Shown here piece after piece: positions 1 through 9,534 of a stretch of 41,675 nucleotides of DNA. Made by a program: the position numbers and the translations under genes. The notes below the pieces were generated by a model. It was not told the origin of the DNA and ran no database searches. It saw only the letters and a list, made by a program, of their open reading frames with translations. How positions within the stretch are numbered: position 1 is the stretch's first letter; each line of letters starts with the position of its first letter. The DNA comes from [Zimmermannella] bifida NBRC 103089 (GTDB lineage Bacteria > Actinomycetota > Actinomycetes > Actinomycetales > Microbacteriaceae): positions 1 through 41,675 of the forward strand of contig NZ_BCSP01000011.1 of NCBI RefSeq assembly GCF_001570925.1, read 5' to 3'.

Positions 1-58
1 CTCGCATCCGTCCACAAGCTGATTCGGCAAGTGTTGGCGCGATGAAACTAGACAGCAA

Positions 59-2152
59 CTAGTCGGCCGGCCACCAGGTGAGGTGTTCGTGGATGCGGCG
101 GCTCGCTTCGGGCGCGATAGTGCGCATGTACGTCGCCGTCTGGTGATTCGCATCCATAAACACGAGCACGCCGCCACGCACCGGACGGCAAACCCCATCC
201 GGGCAAATCAGGTCGTTCACATCCAGATAGGCCGCGCCATGAGCGTTGGCGCGCTCCGCCAGTTCGGGCCGAGGCTCGTGCAAGTCAGTGGTGAACGTGC
301 AAGCCGGGTCATCGGGTGACGCCAGCTCAACGCACGCAAACGGGTTCTCGACCACTCGCGGCACGTCACGCATCGCGATCACTTCGATGCCCGCGGCTTC
401 GAGCTCATCCACCAGATGCCAAATACCGGGAAGCTCCGGGTCAACGCCTGTTGGCTCAGAACGCGTGATCTGCAACAACACGGCATCGGGACGTTCCTGC
501 AATAGGTACTCGCGCGCATCCGCCCAGAACTGGTTGCAATCTTGCGCCTTGTGGTCGAGCCTGCCGAACGAGTTGTACTGGCAGCTGAAGTAGATAAACG
601 CGCGCAGTTCCCACTGTTCGTGCATCGCGGCCGGGGCGAGCAGCGACGCCGCCTGCTGCGCCTGCGAGTTGCCAACGACCATGACGGTGCGCGTGGGGGC
701 ACCGGCAAGATCGCCGACGTTGCTCAGGCAGTTCCGCGCCAGCGTTGGCGCCAGGGCCGACTGCGTCTCGGCATCGCAATCGCCGAGGCGAGTGAGGTCA
801 TCGCGCACCACGAGTTCGCTCGGCAAGATCGGGGCATCGTTGACCGTCACTGCGTCGATCGCATTCGCGCCGAGCTCGGCGGCGGGCATCGCATCCGTTT
901 CGGCCCAAGCCTGCGCCGCCTGCGCACGGTAGACGCCGATTGACCCGACAACCAGGCCCGAAGCCAGGAGCAACACCGTGCCCAGTGCGACCGCGGCGCG
1001 AGCGGTGACGGTGCCGGTGAGTCCGGCAATGATTCGACGGGATGCACGCACCCGGTCGCGATTCGCCGACGGCTTCTCGTCGTCGCTACGGTTACCCACA
1101 AAGCGCGTGATCGGTCGGTCGAACAGCTCGGTGAACGCCACCGCCAATACGATCGAGATCGCCAGCACGGCAACGCCGAGCCCGAACGATGGTTGCTCGA
1201 CACGAGCCTGCCACTTCACAAACACGAGCACCGGCCAGTGGGTGAGGTAGAGCGCGTAGGTGTAGCGGGCGGCCCGCTGCAGCCACGGGTGGCACAGCAA
1301 TGCGCGGGCGCTCCGACGCGAGCCTTCGCCTGCGGCCATGATGACCAACGCGGCACAGCCTACGGGCCAGAGCCCCGGCCATCCAGGAAACTCAGCGCCT
1401 TCGGGCAGCACCGCACCGCAGGCAATCAGCCCTAGTACGCCCACCCAGCCCATCGGGATGCGCCAAATAGCGCGGAATCGCAGATACGGCTGCACGAGGG
1501 CGAGGAACGATCCGGCGCTGAACTCCCAAACGCGCGCGGGCAGGCTGAAGTAGGCGTTGTGAGCGTTAGCGTCGACGGCGATGAGCGCATAGACGAAGCC
1601 GGCGATCGTCACGAGACCGAACACGGCCGCGAGCAGCGTACGAACCGGAAGGTTGAAACGGCGCGCGAGCCACACGCATCCGGCCAAGAGCAGCGGCCAA
1701 ATGACGAAGATCTGCCCCTGAATCGACAGCGACCAGAAGTGCTGGAACGGGGATGCGGGGCCGTTGCTCAGGTACGCAACTTCGGCATCCTGCAGCCAAA
1801 TGTTCTCCCAGTACGTGAGGCTCGCAAGTCCTTGGAACAGGTTCGAAGCTGTGAGCGATTGCGGCATCAGCCAGTAGCCGGCGAGCAGCGTGCCGATGAC
1901 AGTGACGGCGGTAAGCGGTAGCAACAGTGCGAAGCGGCGCAGGATGAATGCCAACGGTTTGGTGGGTTCGCCGCGTTCTGCGCGCGAGGCCACGGAACGA
2001 ACGAGCAGGAACGCCGAGACAAAGAGAAAGACATCGACGCCGCCAGAGACCTTGCCGAACCAGATGTGATAGACCGCTACCAATGACAGCGCGAGGGTGC
2101 GCAGGCCCTGGACTTCTGGAATCCAGCCGGTACGTGTGGGAGGTGGGGTCAT
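59..2152 (-). CDS. AT3-SGNH membrane O-acyltransferase (paralog 1)
   Basis: This 697-residue OafA/YrhL-type protein probably transfers an acyl group, such as acetyl, to a surface glycan. The N-terminal AT3 domain (about residues 10-350) is multi-pass and shows the family R-x10-H motif as R18 and H29, followed by SGGVDVFLFVSAFLL. A single membrane segment near 390-410 leads to an extracytoplasmic SGNH domain (about 470-697). Its block I reads G494-N-S496-Q, where the family usually has GDSH. The Asp-x-x-His block is D667-A-N-H670, so the Ser/Asp/His set is kept while the neighbours are changed. It is the last gene of a leftward run of three paralogs, 33 bp after the previous stop. The ATG has no obvious Shine-Dalgarno. 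Family assignment is firm; the substrate is unknown. Confidence 0.9.
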   Translation of the reverse strand: MTPPPTRTGWIPEVQGLRTLALSLVAVYHIWFGKVSGGVDVFLFVSAFLLVRSVASRAERGEPTKPLAFILRRFALLLPLTAVTVIGTLLAGYWLMPQSLTASNLFQGLASLTYWENIWLQDAEVAYLSNGPASPFQHFWSLSIQGQIFVIWPLLLAGCVWLARRFNLPVRTLLAAVFGLVTIAGFVYALIAVDANAHNAYFSLPARVWEFSAGSFLALVQPYLRFRAIWRIPMGWVGVLGLIACGAVLPEGAEFPGWPGLWPVGCAALVIMAAGEGSRRSARALLCHPWLQRAARYTYALYLTHWPVLVFVKWQARVEQPSFGLGVAVLAISIVLAVAFTELFDRPITRFVGNRSDDEKPSANRDRVRASRRIIAGLTGTVTARAAVALGTVLLLASGLVVGSIGVYRAQAAQAWAETDAMPAAELGANAIDAVTVNDAPILPSELVVRDDLTRLGDCDAETQSALAPTLARNCLSNVGDLAGAPTRTVMVVGNSQAQQAASLLAPAAMHEQWELRAFIYFSCQYNSFGRLDHKAQDCNQFWADAREYLLQERPDAVLLQITRSEPTGVDPELPGIWHLVDELEAAGIEVIAMRDVPRVVENPFACVELASPDDPACTFTTDLHEPRPELAERANAHGAAYLDVNDLICPDGVCRPVRGGVLVFMDANHQTATYMRTIAPEASRRIHEHLTWWPAD

Positions 2153-2185
2153 ATTGCGTGGGCGGCGGATGCGGTGCCGGGTTGG

Positions 2186-4447
2186 CTAGTCGCGGGTCGC
2201 GCCGGGTTTGGTTGCGCTGGGTTTGGCAGGGCCGGGTTTATTGGCGCGGTGCGTTTCAGTCGGGGTTGGCGTGCCGGTTGGGTTTCCGGTCGGTGTCGGT
2301 GTTGGTGTCCGGTCGTTGGCGTTGTGGACGTACACTTCGGCGGGCCACTGCGTTACTTCGTCTCGGACGGCGTCAGCGAACCGTTGTGCCAGAGTACGAG
2401 AAAACGCATCGGAAATGTGGTTCTCGTCGAACCACACGGCGATTTGTCCTACTTGCGGGCGACAAATTCCATCCGGGCATATGAAATCGGTGAGGTCTAC
2501 CCAGTGGCCGCCGGCGCGTTCGATCTGCCTAATGAACTGGGTTGAGGGGCCTTCGGGCGCGGGGTGCTGGCAGTCGGCGGCATCCCAACCGAAGCTGACG
2601 CCGCACTCATAGGGTGCGGGAGCCAGGCGCGGGCTGTCGCGCATCACGATGAACTCGGTGTCGGGTGAGGCCTTGTGGAGTTTCTCGATCCATCCGGGTA
2701 CGCCGTCCATTTCGGCATCGGCGTCATCGAATTGCGATTGGGTGCCGAGCACCACCACGAACTCGGGTTTGGTTTCGGTCACATACTCTGCCGCGGCCCG
2801 CCAGGTAGCGCCGCAGGCGTCGTCAATTGCATCATCGCCCGCATAGAACGGGCAGCCGGGGCCGGCCTGCAGCCGAACCTCGAAGTCCCCTACGATGTCG
2901 CGGGTGGCGTAGCCGATGGCGGAGAACTGCTGGGTGTGCGAGTTGCCGACGAAGAGCACCCGTGGGTTCTTTGTTGTCGGGGGAGCGGTCTCGTAGCAAA
3001 TGCCGTCGGTCTGTGCCGACACGATGTAGTCGGTGCAGTCGTCGCCTTCGTTGACGTACTGGTTTTCGATGGCGTCAGCGCCGGGCAGCGGGTCGTCGAT
3101 GCTGGGTGCATCGATGGCTTCGGCACCGTAGTCGAGTTCGATCGGGTCCCAGCCGGGGCTGAGATCAATTTCTTGTGTTGGTACTGCGGTGCCGTCGAGC
3201 GCGGCTTCGGCCTGGGCTCTGGCAAGTTGTTCTTGCACCGAACGCTGTGACTCGGCAGAGACGATCAATGCGCCCGCTGCGGACACGAACAGTGCCGCGA
3301 CCAGCGCCGCTGCAGCAACTGGGCGAGGGGAGGTCGGGGCGGCGATGTTGTGCAACAGCTTGCCGGTTGGGCGTTCCACCAGGTGCGTGAGCGCGATGCT
3401 AATTGCGGCCGAGATCGCACAAATGATGGCGCCATCGAGCGCGTTGGCGTGGCTCGTGCCGGTGAGCTTGAGGTACAGCACGAGCACCGGCCAGTGCGTG
3501 AGGTAGAGCGCGTAGGTGTAACCGGCAACTCGAGCGAGGGCGTTTGACGCGAGGATGCGGTCGGCGCCGGTTCGAGTGGGGGCACCACTTGACGCAATGA
3601 TGAGCGCACCGGCGGCGATCGGCCACAGTGCGGCAACCCCCGGGAATGTGGAGTTCACCGGCAGCACGAACCCGCAACTGATGAGGAGTGCGAAACCGAG
3701 CCAGCCGCATCCGGCTCGCAGCGCCTGCGGCATGCCGGCGAGTTTCGGATGCACGAGCGCGAGCATTGAGCCTGCCGCAAACTCCCACAGACGTGCGGCG
3801 GTGTCGAAGTAAGCGAGCTGCTGGTGCTGCGCGGTGAAGATTACCGACCAGGTGAGTGAGGCAGCGAAGATCAGCGTGAAGACGGTGAAGAGGTTGCGGC
3901 GGATGCGGTCGCTGTTCGGGCGGGTGAGTTTCGCGGTTGCCCAGTGAATAACCGGCCAGAGGATGAAGATTTGCCCCTGCATCGAGAGCGACCAGAAGTG
4001 CTGGAAGAGGCTTTGCTGCGCGTGGTTGCCGGCGTAGTAGTCGGCGCTGAGTGCCTGCAGGCGCCAGTTTTCGACGTAGAACAGCGAGGCGAAGCCGTCC
4101 CAGTGGGCGGCTGACCAGTGGTTGCGGGCGAGTAGGAACCAGGCCGCGATGAGAGTTAGGCAGATCGTTGCTGCGGCGAGGGGGAGTAGGCGTGCGAACC
4201 GTCGGATGGTGGTTTGCAGGGGTGCGAGGATGCTGCCGGTTTCGTATCGGCGCACGAACTGTCGCGTGAGCAGATACGACGAGACAAGAAAGAAGACGTC
4301 AACGCCGCCGGAGACGCGGCCGACCCAGAGGTGAAAGACGACGATGAGCAGCAGTGCGACCGCGCGCAGCCCCTGAATTTCGGGAATCCAGGAGGCTGCA
4401 CGCGGGGCCGGTTTTGTCGCTCGAACTGTTACGTGCAATTCATCCAC
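2186..4447 (-). CDS. AT3-SGNH membrane O-acyltransferase (paralog 2) with Thr-Pro tail
   Basis: This 753-residue protein has the same layout as its two neighbours: an AT3 membrane domain with R28 and H39 in the R-x10-H motif, a short membrane link, then an SGNH domain. Block I is G-N-S503-H504 and the catalytic dyad block is D674-E-N-H677. It is the longest of the three because it carries a C-terminal low-complexity tail of about 45 residues rich in Thr, Pro, Lys and Gly, which the paralogs lack. The start is a GTG at 4445-4447 without a clear ribosome-binding site, so the exact N-terminus is uncertain. The likely role is O-acylation of a cell-wall glycan exported by this locus. The substrate is not visible from sequence. 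Confidence 0.88.
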   Translation of the reverse strand: MDELHVTVRATKPAPRAASWIPEIQGLRAVALLLIVVFHLWVGRVSGGVDVFFLVSSYLLTRQFVRRYETGSILAPLQTTIRRFARLLPLAAATICLTLIAAWFLLARNHWSAAHWDGFASLFYVENWRLQALSADYYAGNHAQQSLFQHFWSLSMQGQIFILWPVIHWATAKLTRPNSDRIRRNLFTVFTLIFAASLTWSVIFTAQHQQLAYFDTAARLWEFAAGSMLALVHPKLAGMPQALRAGCGWLGFALLISCGFVLPVNSTFPGVAALWPIAAGALIIASSGAPTRTGADRILASNALARVAGYTYALYLTHWPVLVLYLKLTGTSHANALDGAIICAISAAISIALTHLVERPTGKLLHNIAAPTSPRPVAAAALVAALFVSAAGALIVSAESQRSVQEQLARAQAEAALDGTAVPTQEIDLSPGWDPIELDYGAEAIDAPSIDDPLPGADAIENQYVNEGDDCTDYIVSAQTDGICYETAPPTTKNPRVLFVGNSHTQQFSAIGYATRDIVGDFEVRLQAGPGCPFYAGDDAIDDACGATWRAAAEYVTETKPEFVVVLGTQSQFDDADAEMDGVPGWIEKLHKASPDTEFIVMRDSPRLAPAPYECGVSFGWDAADCQHPAPEGPSTQFIRQIERAGGHWVDLTDFICPDGICRPQVGQIAVWFDENHISDAFSRTLAQRFADAVRDEVTQWPAEVYVHNANDRTPTPTPTGNPTGTPTPTETHRANKPGPAKPSATKPGATRD

Positions 4448-4549
4448 TCGGGTCGATGCGCTTGGCCGGCAGGTCTACAGATTCGGCAAAGCCGCGTCCG
4501 AATCCTACCCGGTTGGGCGGATGCGGCGCGCTCGTCCGCAGGGCACTCG

Positions 4550-6724
4550 CTATTGAGCGTCGTTAAGGTCCTGACTTGAATCGTTGTTCACATCGGCACG
4601 CTCAACATACTCACCTTCGTAAGCGTTGATCGGCCACCAAGAAACGTTCGGGGCAACTTGATCCGCAAAGTGTTGTGCCATTGTCCGTGTGTATGTCGCG
4701 GTGACGTGGTGGGTGTCGAGAAATACCGGTACTCCGCCCACAACTGGTCGGCAGACACCGTCAGGACACTGCCACTGGTTCAAATCGACCCAAATCGCGC
4801 CCGCTTCCGTCAAGCTGCTGACGTACTCAGCGTCCATCTCGGTATTGGTCGGGGACTCGCATTCAGCAGCGTCGGTTCCGTGGCTTTTGACGCATTCAAG
4901 CGGTTCCTTTTCGAGCCGGCCGTTGTCTCGGAGCGCGATGACCTGGGTGCTGGGCGATGCGGCCCGCACGTCCTTGACCCATTGTTCAAGTCCCTGCATT
5001 TTCTGGTCGGGATTTGTCCCAGACATGTTGAGTGAAGCATGCACGATTACTAGATCGGGCTTGTGATCGAGAATGTACTTGGTTCCGTTTTCCCAGGCTT
5101 TTGCGCAATCGTCGCCCATGTTTTCCCGGATATGGAAATAGCAGCCAGGGGCTACCTGCGCACGCATTGCCATGTCGCTGTGGCGCCCGACAGTCTCCTT
5201 CACCAAAGCCGTGAACTGAGTCATGTGCGAACTCCCGATCATCATGATTTCGTGAGTCGGCTCGCTACCGTTCTGTGGGCGAATCTCGTAACAAAGATCA
5301 CTGGCGTACTTATCATCGCTCGCACATTCGAAACCAGGCTTTGCCCAATCATTCGGAGCTATATCGACCGGTGATTGCAACGGGACATTCTTGACGTTGA
5401 TGGCGTTTGCGCCAACCAGAGCCGGATCGATTGATTGGAGGGATGCGAACAGCTCCGCCTCGCGGTGGTCGCGATATATCCCAGTGCCAAAGACCGTGGC
5501 ACCGCCGAGTAGTAGACAAATGGCGATGGTAATGGCCTGTCGGAGGGCAGGAGCTGTTCGTTTGGAGGTGTGGTCAACGGCGGCGGAGTCGTACGTGTTG
5601 ATTGAAGCGTCTGAGGGGGAATTCGTTTTGGGCTTGGCTTGCCGTTTGCGCGCTGTCGATGCTGCAAACGCTGCTGCGGGGCGCTCAATGAGATGGACCA
5701 CCAGGACGGCGAAGACAGCGGAAATTGCGAGGACAAGTGCTCCTTCTGCCGCATTCAGATCAGTGATTCCGGTGAGCGAAAGGTAAAACACCAATACCGG
5801 CCAGTGCGTCAGGTACAGGGCATAGGTGTAGCCCCCAATAGTTTTCAACACGGTCGAAGCGAGCAGACGATCGGCACCGAGCCGGGTGGGCTCACCAGAA
5901 GCCAGAATGATCAGTGCTGCTGAAGTCACGGGCCACAGGGCTGCCAGCCCAGGGAAGCTCGAAGAGACGGGCAAGACGAACCCGCAACTGATCGTCGCTG
6001 CGACGCCGAGCCAAGAAGCAATCGTTCGCGAGGCGGTGTTCAAACGGACCCACGGTTGAACGACGGCTAGTAAGGAACCGGCGGCAAACTCCCACAAGCG
6101 TGCGCCAGTATCGAAGTATGCGTGAGGCTGATTGACCGCAGTGAGCCACAACGAGTAACCGAATGACGCTGCTGCGATTACGCCGAATACGGTGAGGAGT
6201 ATCGGACGGATCCGGCGATTCGCGCGACGCGCGAAGGATGCGGCCGCCGCGTGAATCAACGCCCAGAGAACAAATACCTGCCCCTGAATCGACAGAGACC
6301 AGAAATGCTGGAAAGGCGAAGCAACCGCCTGATTCGCATTGAAGTAGTTCGTCGCTTGCTGCTGCAGATTGAAGTTCTCAACGTAGAACATTGAGGAAAC
6401 CGCATCGGTGATGGTGTTTTGCCCCGCCATGACCGAGAGTACGGTGACGGCGGCGACTGAGGTCAGGATGATGACAGCAACAGCAGCTGGCATGAGCCGA
6501 GCGAATTTTTTCACCAGGAAAGTACCCGGGCTGAACGTCTTACCCGACTCGAAACGGCCGGTAAGCGAGCGCGTCATGAGATACGCCGAAATCAGCAAGA
6601 AGATGTCGACGCCGCCTGAGACTCGGCCGAACCAAACGTGGAATGTGGCGACTAGAATCAGTGCAATTGTTCGTAGCCCCTGAATTTCAGGGATGAATCC
6701 GGTCTTGCTTGGTTGTGAATGCAC
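4550..6724 (-). CDS. AT3-SGNH membrane O-acyltransferase (paralog 3)
   Basis: This is a 724-residue member of the same family. The AT3 domain carries R18 and H29; the SGNH domain carries G-S-S499-H500 and D670-T-H-H673. A polar, Lys/Ser-rich linker of roughly 40 residues follows the last AT3 membrane segment, and a hydrophilic tail follows the SGNH domain. The GTG start at 6722-6724 is preceded by ACGGAG at good spacing. The gene has noticeably lower G+C than paralog 1: bases 5041-5100 have 29/60 G+C and 6361-6420 have 28/60. This suggests a different history, perhaps recent acquisition from a lower-GC relative. It lies 148 bp downstream of the DUF2142 gene and may share its transcript. Confidence 0.88.
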   Translation of the reverse strand: MHSQPSKTGFIPEIQGLRTIALILVATFHVWFGRVSGGVDIFLLISAYLMTRSLTGRFESGKTFSPGTFLVKKFARLMPAAVAVIILTSVAAVTVLSVMAGQNTITDAVSSMFYVENFNLQQQATNYFNANQAVASPFQHFWSLSIQGQVFVLWALIHAAAASFARRANRRIRPILLTVFGVIAAASFGYSLWLTAVNQPHAYFDTGARLWEFAAGSLLAVVQPWVRLNTASRTIASWLGVAATISCGFVLPVSSSFPGLAALWPVTSAALIILASGEPTRLGADRLLASTVLKTIGGYTYALYLTHWPVLVFYLSLTGITDLNAAEGALVLAISAVFAVLVVHLIERPAAAFAASTARKRQAKPKTNSPSDASINTYDSAAVDHTSKRTAPALRQAITIAICLLLGGATVFGTGIYRDHREAELFASLQSIDPALVGANAINVKNVPLQSPVDIAPNDWAKPGFECASDDKYASDLCYEIRPQNGSEPTHEIMMIGSSHMTQFTALVKETVGRHSDMAMRAQVAPGCYFHIRENMGDDCAKAWENGTKYILDHKPDLVIVHASLNMSGTNPDQKMQGLEQWVKDVRAASPSTQVIALRDNGRLEKEPLECVKSHGTDAAECESPTNTEMDAEYVSSLTEAGAIWVDLNQWQCPDGVCRPVVGGVPVFLDTHHVTATYTRTMAQHFADQVAPNVSWWPINAYEGEYVERADVNNDSSQDLNDAQ

Positions 6725-6872
6725 AAAGCTCCGTAGCGATCTTGACGTCAGTGGAAAGAACTGTACGTGCTACTGGTTCGGCACCGCAAACAAATGAGAT
6801 GGACTGTCATCTTCGCAATTCAAGGTCAGTGGTGAGGTGTTTAGCGAGTTCTAGCGCCCAAGAACATGGTGA

Positions 6873-8570
6873 TCAGTCCGCAATTTGGTCTGTTGAGGTC
6901 TCCGGTCTTGCGGCAGGTGTTGGTTCACGCAAGCATCGCTCGGACGAGGCAGTTTGTCCGCGAAGTTCGCGGAGCAGTACGAGGCCATAGAACAATGACC
7001 CGATCACAAACGCTGCGATCCACATCCATGTCTTTGCTGGGAAAGGTGGCAACCAGAGCGGATCCGACATGAAGACACGGTGGTTGCCGAGTTCTCCGAC
7101 TGCGTACCGGTGCAGTGCTGTGTAGAGAGAAGCCAGATGGATGCATCCCAGTCCGGTGGTAAAGATGAGCAAGATTCGTGTCGAAACTCGGGCGGGGATC
7201 TGCGGCCATTTGTCGGCAAGTGCAAAGCCGCTGAGCAAGAGCAAAACTGCAAAGATCGCCATTGAGTAGCGGCCCTGCCAGATGAAACCGGAAGTTTTCA
7301 TCGAGAGGCCCTGAATTACCGCGGGAACGAAGATGTAGCTCGCAAGTGCAAACAGAACAGCAAATACTGTTCGTCGCCCCGAAACGATGAGCGCAAGCAA
7401 GATCAACGCAAACGCAAACGTGACATACGTGTACATCAGATAACTAGGGCCAGGCGTATCCATCCAGCCGAACAGCGTGACCATCGACTGCATCTGGTCG
7501 CCGATGTTGTCCAGCATGAGTCGGATGCCTTCCAGCGTGGTGAAACCGTGCCCATAAAGCGGGACAGTTGCCGTTAGGACGCTCGTCGACAGAATCTGCC
7601 AGAGCGCAAGACCAATGCCGATGGTCGTGGCGGCCACCGCAAAAAGTGATTGTGGTCGAAAGATGACAGCGAAGAACCGCTTAGATCCCGTGAACATCAG
7701 CATCGACAGCACCGCAAGCCCCAGCCAGACAAATCCGAGCGACCGGATCTGTGGCTGCAGCGCGCCCATTAGGGCAACGACCGACATTAGGAACGTGAGT
7801 TCGCGACCACGGCTATCACGCAAGATCGCTACACCTAATGCAGAGACAAACGCAGCCGTAGTCGCGATTTCTAGTCCGTTGGGGTTGACAGTTCCACCCA
7901 AAAACAGTGCTGAGGGGGTCGCAACGAGGGCGAGTGCTGCAATTGGCGTAGTCGGACGTCGCAACAGCGAGAGAGCTCCGAAGGCAAGAGCGAAGCAAGC
8001 CGAAGTTAGCGCGGCATTGACCAGGCGCATCCCGTAAAAGCCACCAAAATCGGTATTAATCAGGCTCGGCCAGCCGATAAGGCGATAGAACGTGTCGTTG
8101 TACAGGGATGCGCTGGACTGAACGAAGGTATCGGAGTCGAAGTCGTAGGGTTGCGCAAACGGACAGTTTGGCGGTTGGTTTGGTTCGAACGCAAAGCAGT
8201 TTCGAAACTCATAGATGGCCGCGTACTCGGTCGGAACTTTAAAAAACCGAATGTTGTCCGGAACATAAGTGGAACCGTCAGGTGCGGGAATACCCGGATG
8301 CTGGTTCTCAGGTGGAACCGCGTCGTTGGGCACCCCGTAGCCTTGATCTCGAGCGACTCCGGCTGCTTTGACCACATGTGCTGGCTCATCGGGGCCACTA
8401 CCGTACGGTGAGCTGAGCGACCAGAGTGTGCATAGCAGCATCATCGCGATAAATGTCGCGGAGATTGTTCCGAGCGTAGCTCGCAGGCTGCCATGGGGGC
8501 GGCCCTCAACCGAGCGGATAAGTTCTCCAACTCGTCCCAGCGACTGTGGTGTAAGGGTCGTGGTGTTCAC
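6873..8570 (-). CDS. DUF2142 multi-pass membrane protein
   Basis: This is a 565-residue integral membrane protein with about a dozen hydrophobic segments. After the first segment comes the family hallmark SGPDEPAH (about residues 57-64) and a large extracytoplasmic loop containing two Cys residues. DUF2142 proteins resemble GT-C glycosyltransferases and occur in polysaccharide loci; the acidic PDE motif after the first membrane segment would fit a GT-C catalytic site using a lipid-linked sugar donor. That function is inferred, not shown. The start is a GTG at 8568-8570 with no convincing Shine-Dalgarno, so a start further in is possible. It is transcribed away from the GT2 gene at 8689 and heads the leftward acyltransferase run. 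Confidence 0.85.
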   Translation of the reverse strand: MNTTTLTPQSLGRVGELIRSVEGRPHGSLRATLGTISATFIAMMLLCTLWSLSSPYGSGPDEPAHVVKAAGVARDQGYGVPNDAVPPENQHPGIPAPDGSTYVPDNIRFFKVPTEYAAIYEFRNCFAFEPNQPPNCPFAQPYDFDSDTFVQSSASLYNDTFYRLIGWPSLINTDFGGFYGMRLVNAALTSACFALAFGALSLLRRPTTPIAALALVATPSALFLGGTVNPNGLEIATTAAFVSALGVAILRDSRGRELTFLMSVVALMGALQPQIRSLGFVWLGLAVLSMLMFTGSKRFFAVIFRPQSLFAVAATTIGIGLALWQILSTSVLTATVPLYGHGFTTLEGIRLMLDNIGDQMQSMVTLFGWMDTPGPSYLMYTYVTFAFALILLALIVSGRRTVFAVLFALASYIFVPAVIQGLSMKTSGFIWQGRYSMAIFAVLLLLSGFALADKWPQIPARVSTRILLIFTTGLGCIHLASLYTALHRYAVGELGNHRVFMSDPLWLPPFPAKTWMWIAAFVIGSLFYGLVLLRELRGQTASSERCLREPTPAARPETSTDQIAD

Positions 8571-8675
8571 GCTGTGTAGGGTTCCGTTCGTTCCACATTG
8601 GGCTTGTTTCTCGAGATCGACTGGCGTCGGTCTATCTCGACACGTTGCGCATCCTACCGGACCACCCCTCGGCCC

Positions 8676-8688
8676 TATACTGGTGCTT
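8676..8688 (+). promoter_or_regulatory. -10 box TATACT, leaderless start
   Basis: TATACT at 8676-8681 is followed by seven bases and then the ATG at 8689, so transcription is predicted to begin at or next to the start codon. No Shine-Dalgarno sits upstream and no good -35 hexamer is visible. Confidence 0.6.
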
Positions 8689-9534
8689 ATGCTGCCTGTC
8701 TCGTTTGTCTTGCCGATCTACCACAAGGTCGAACTTGCCGAATTTGAGCGTGCGATCAGGAGCATCCGTGCCCAGACTTCGCCGGCAGACGAGATCGTCG
8801 TCGTGTTCGACGGCCCAGTTACACCCGACATCGTTGCCTATCTCGAATCGGTTGATGGTCCGTGGTTGACCGTGGTCAAGCTCGAAGAAAACGGCGGGAC
8901 CGCCGTCGCCATGCAAGCGGGTATCGATGCCGCGAGGAACCGTTGGATTGCCCGGCAGGACGCAGACGACGTTTCGCTCCCAAACCGCCTTGAGTTGCAG
9001 TGGGAACTCGCGAGCACTGGTGAATATGCAGCGGTCGGTGGGCAGATGTTGGAGTTCGATGATGACCCGAACGACATCATTCGTACCCGAACATTGCCGC
9101 ACACGGTTGAAGGCATTGCGCGTTACGTGAAGATCAACAGTCCAATCAACAACCCGACGGTGCTGCTCGACCGGGATGCGGTTAATGCCGTTGGTGGCGT
9201 CCACCAAGTGCACTTGATGGAGGACTACGACCTGTTCGCCCGCTTGATAAGCCGCGGTTACAAGCTCATCGCCGTGAACGAGCCTGTCGTGCTGTTTCAA
9301 GCCAATGACGGCATGTTCAAGCGGCGCACCGGTCGCGAGATGGCGCGTGCGGAATGGCATATGCAATCGAACCTGGTCGACTACGGAATCGTCTCGCGTC
9401 CTCGTGCCATCGGGAACTTCGCGCTTCGGCAAGCGTTTCGACTGCTTCCGGTTCCGCTGATTAAACGTACGTATGCCATGCTCTTTGATCGAAAAAGCGC
9501 AAGCGCCGCCCCGACTTCGAAAGCATCGAAATAA
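8689..9534 (+). CDS. GT2 family glycosyltransferase
   Basis: This 281-residue cytoplasmic GT-A glycosyltransferase begins with the typical first beta strand and PIYHK, followed by a nucleotide-binding strand ending in FDGP. The metal-binding region reads RQDADD at about residues 84-89, and the acceptor-side motif EDYDLFARL is present near residue 180. I chose the ATG at 8689 rather than an upstream in-frame start because homology begins there and a -10 box lies exactly seven bases before it. The stop overlaps the next start (TAATG), so the two GT2 genes are translationally coupled. It probably adds a sugar to the wall polymer. Donor and acceptor cannot be read from sequence. Confidence 0.9.
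   Translation: MLPVSFVLPIYHKVELAEFERAIRSIRAQTSPADEIVVVFDGPVTPDIVAYLESVDGPWLTVVKLEENGGTAVAMQAGIDAARNRWIARQDADDVSLPNRLELQWELASTGEYAAVGGQMLEFDDDPNDIIRTRTLPHTVEGIARYVKINSPINNPTVLLDRDAVNAVGGVHQVHLMEDYDLFARLISRGYKLIAVNEPVVLFQANDGMFKRRTGREMARAEWHMQSNLVDYGIVSRPRAIGNFALRQAFRLLPVPLIKRTYAMLFDRKSASAAPTSKASK

Noticed and set aside
8368-8688. 107-codon N-terminal extension of the GT2 gene at 8689
   Set aside because: It would overlap the divergent DUF2142 gene, shows no homology, and a -10 box lies exactly before the internal ATG.
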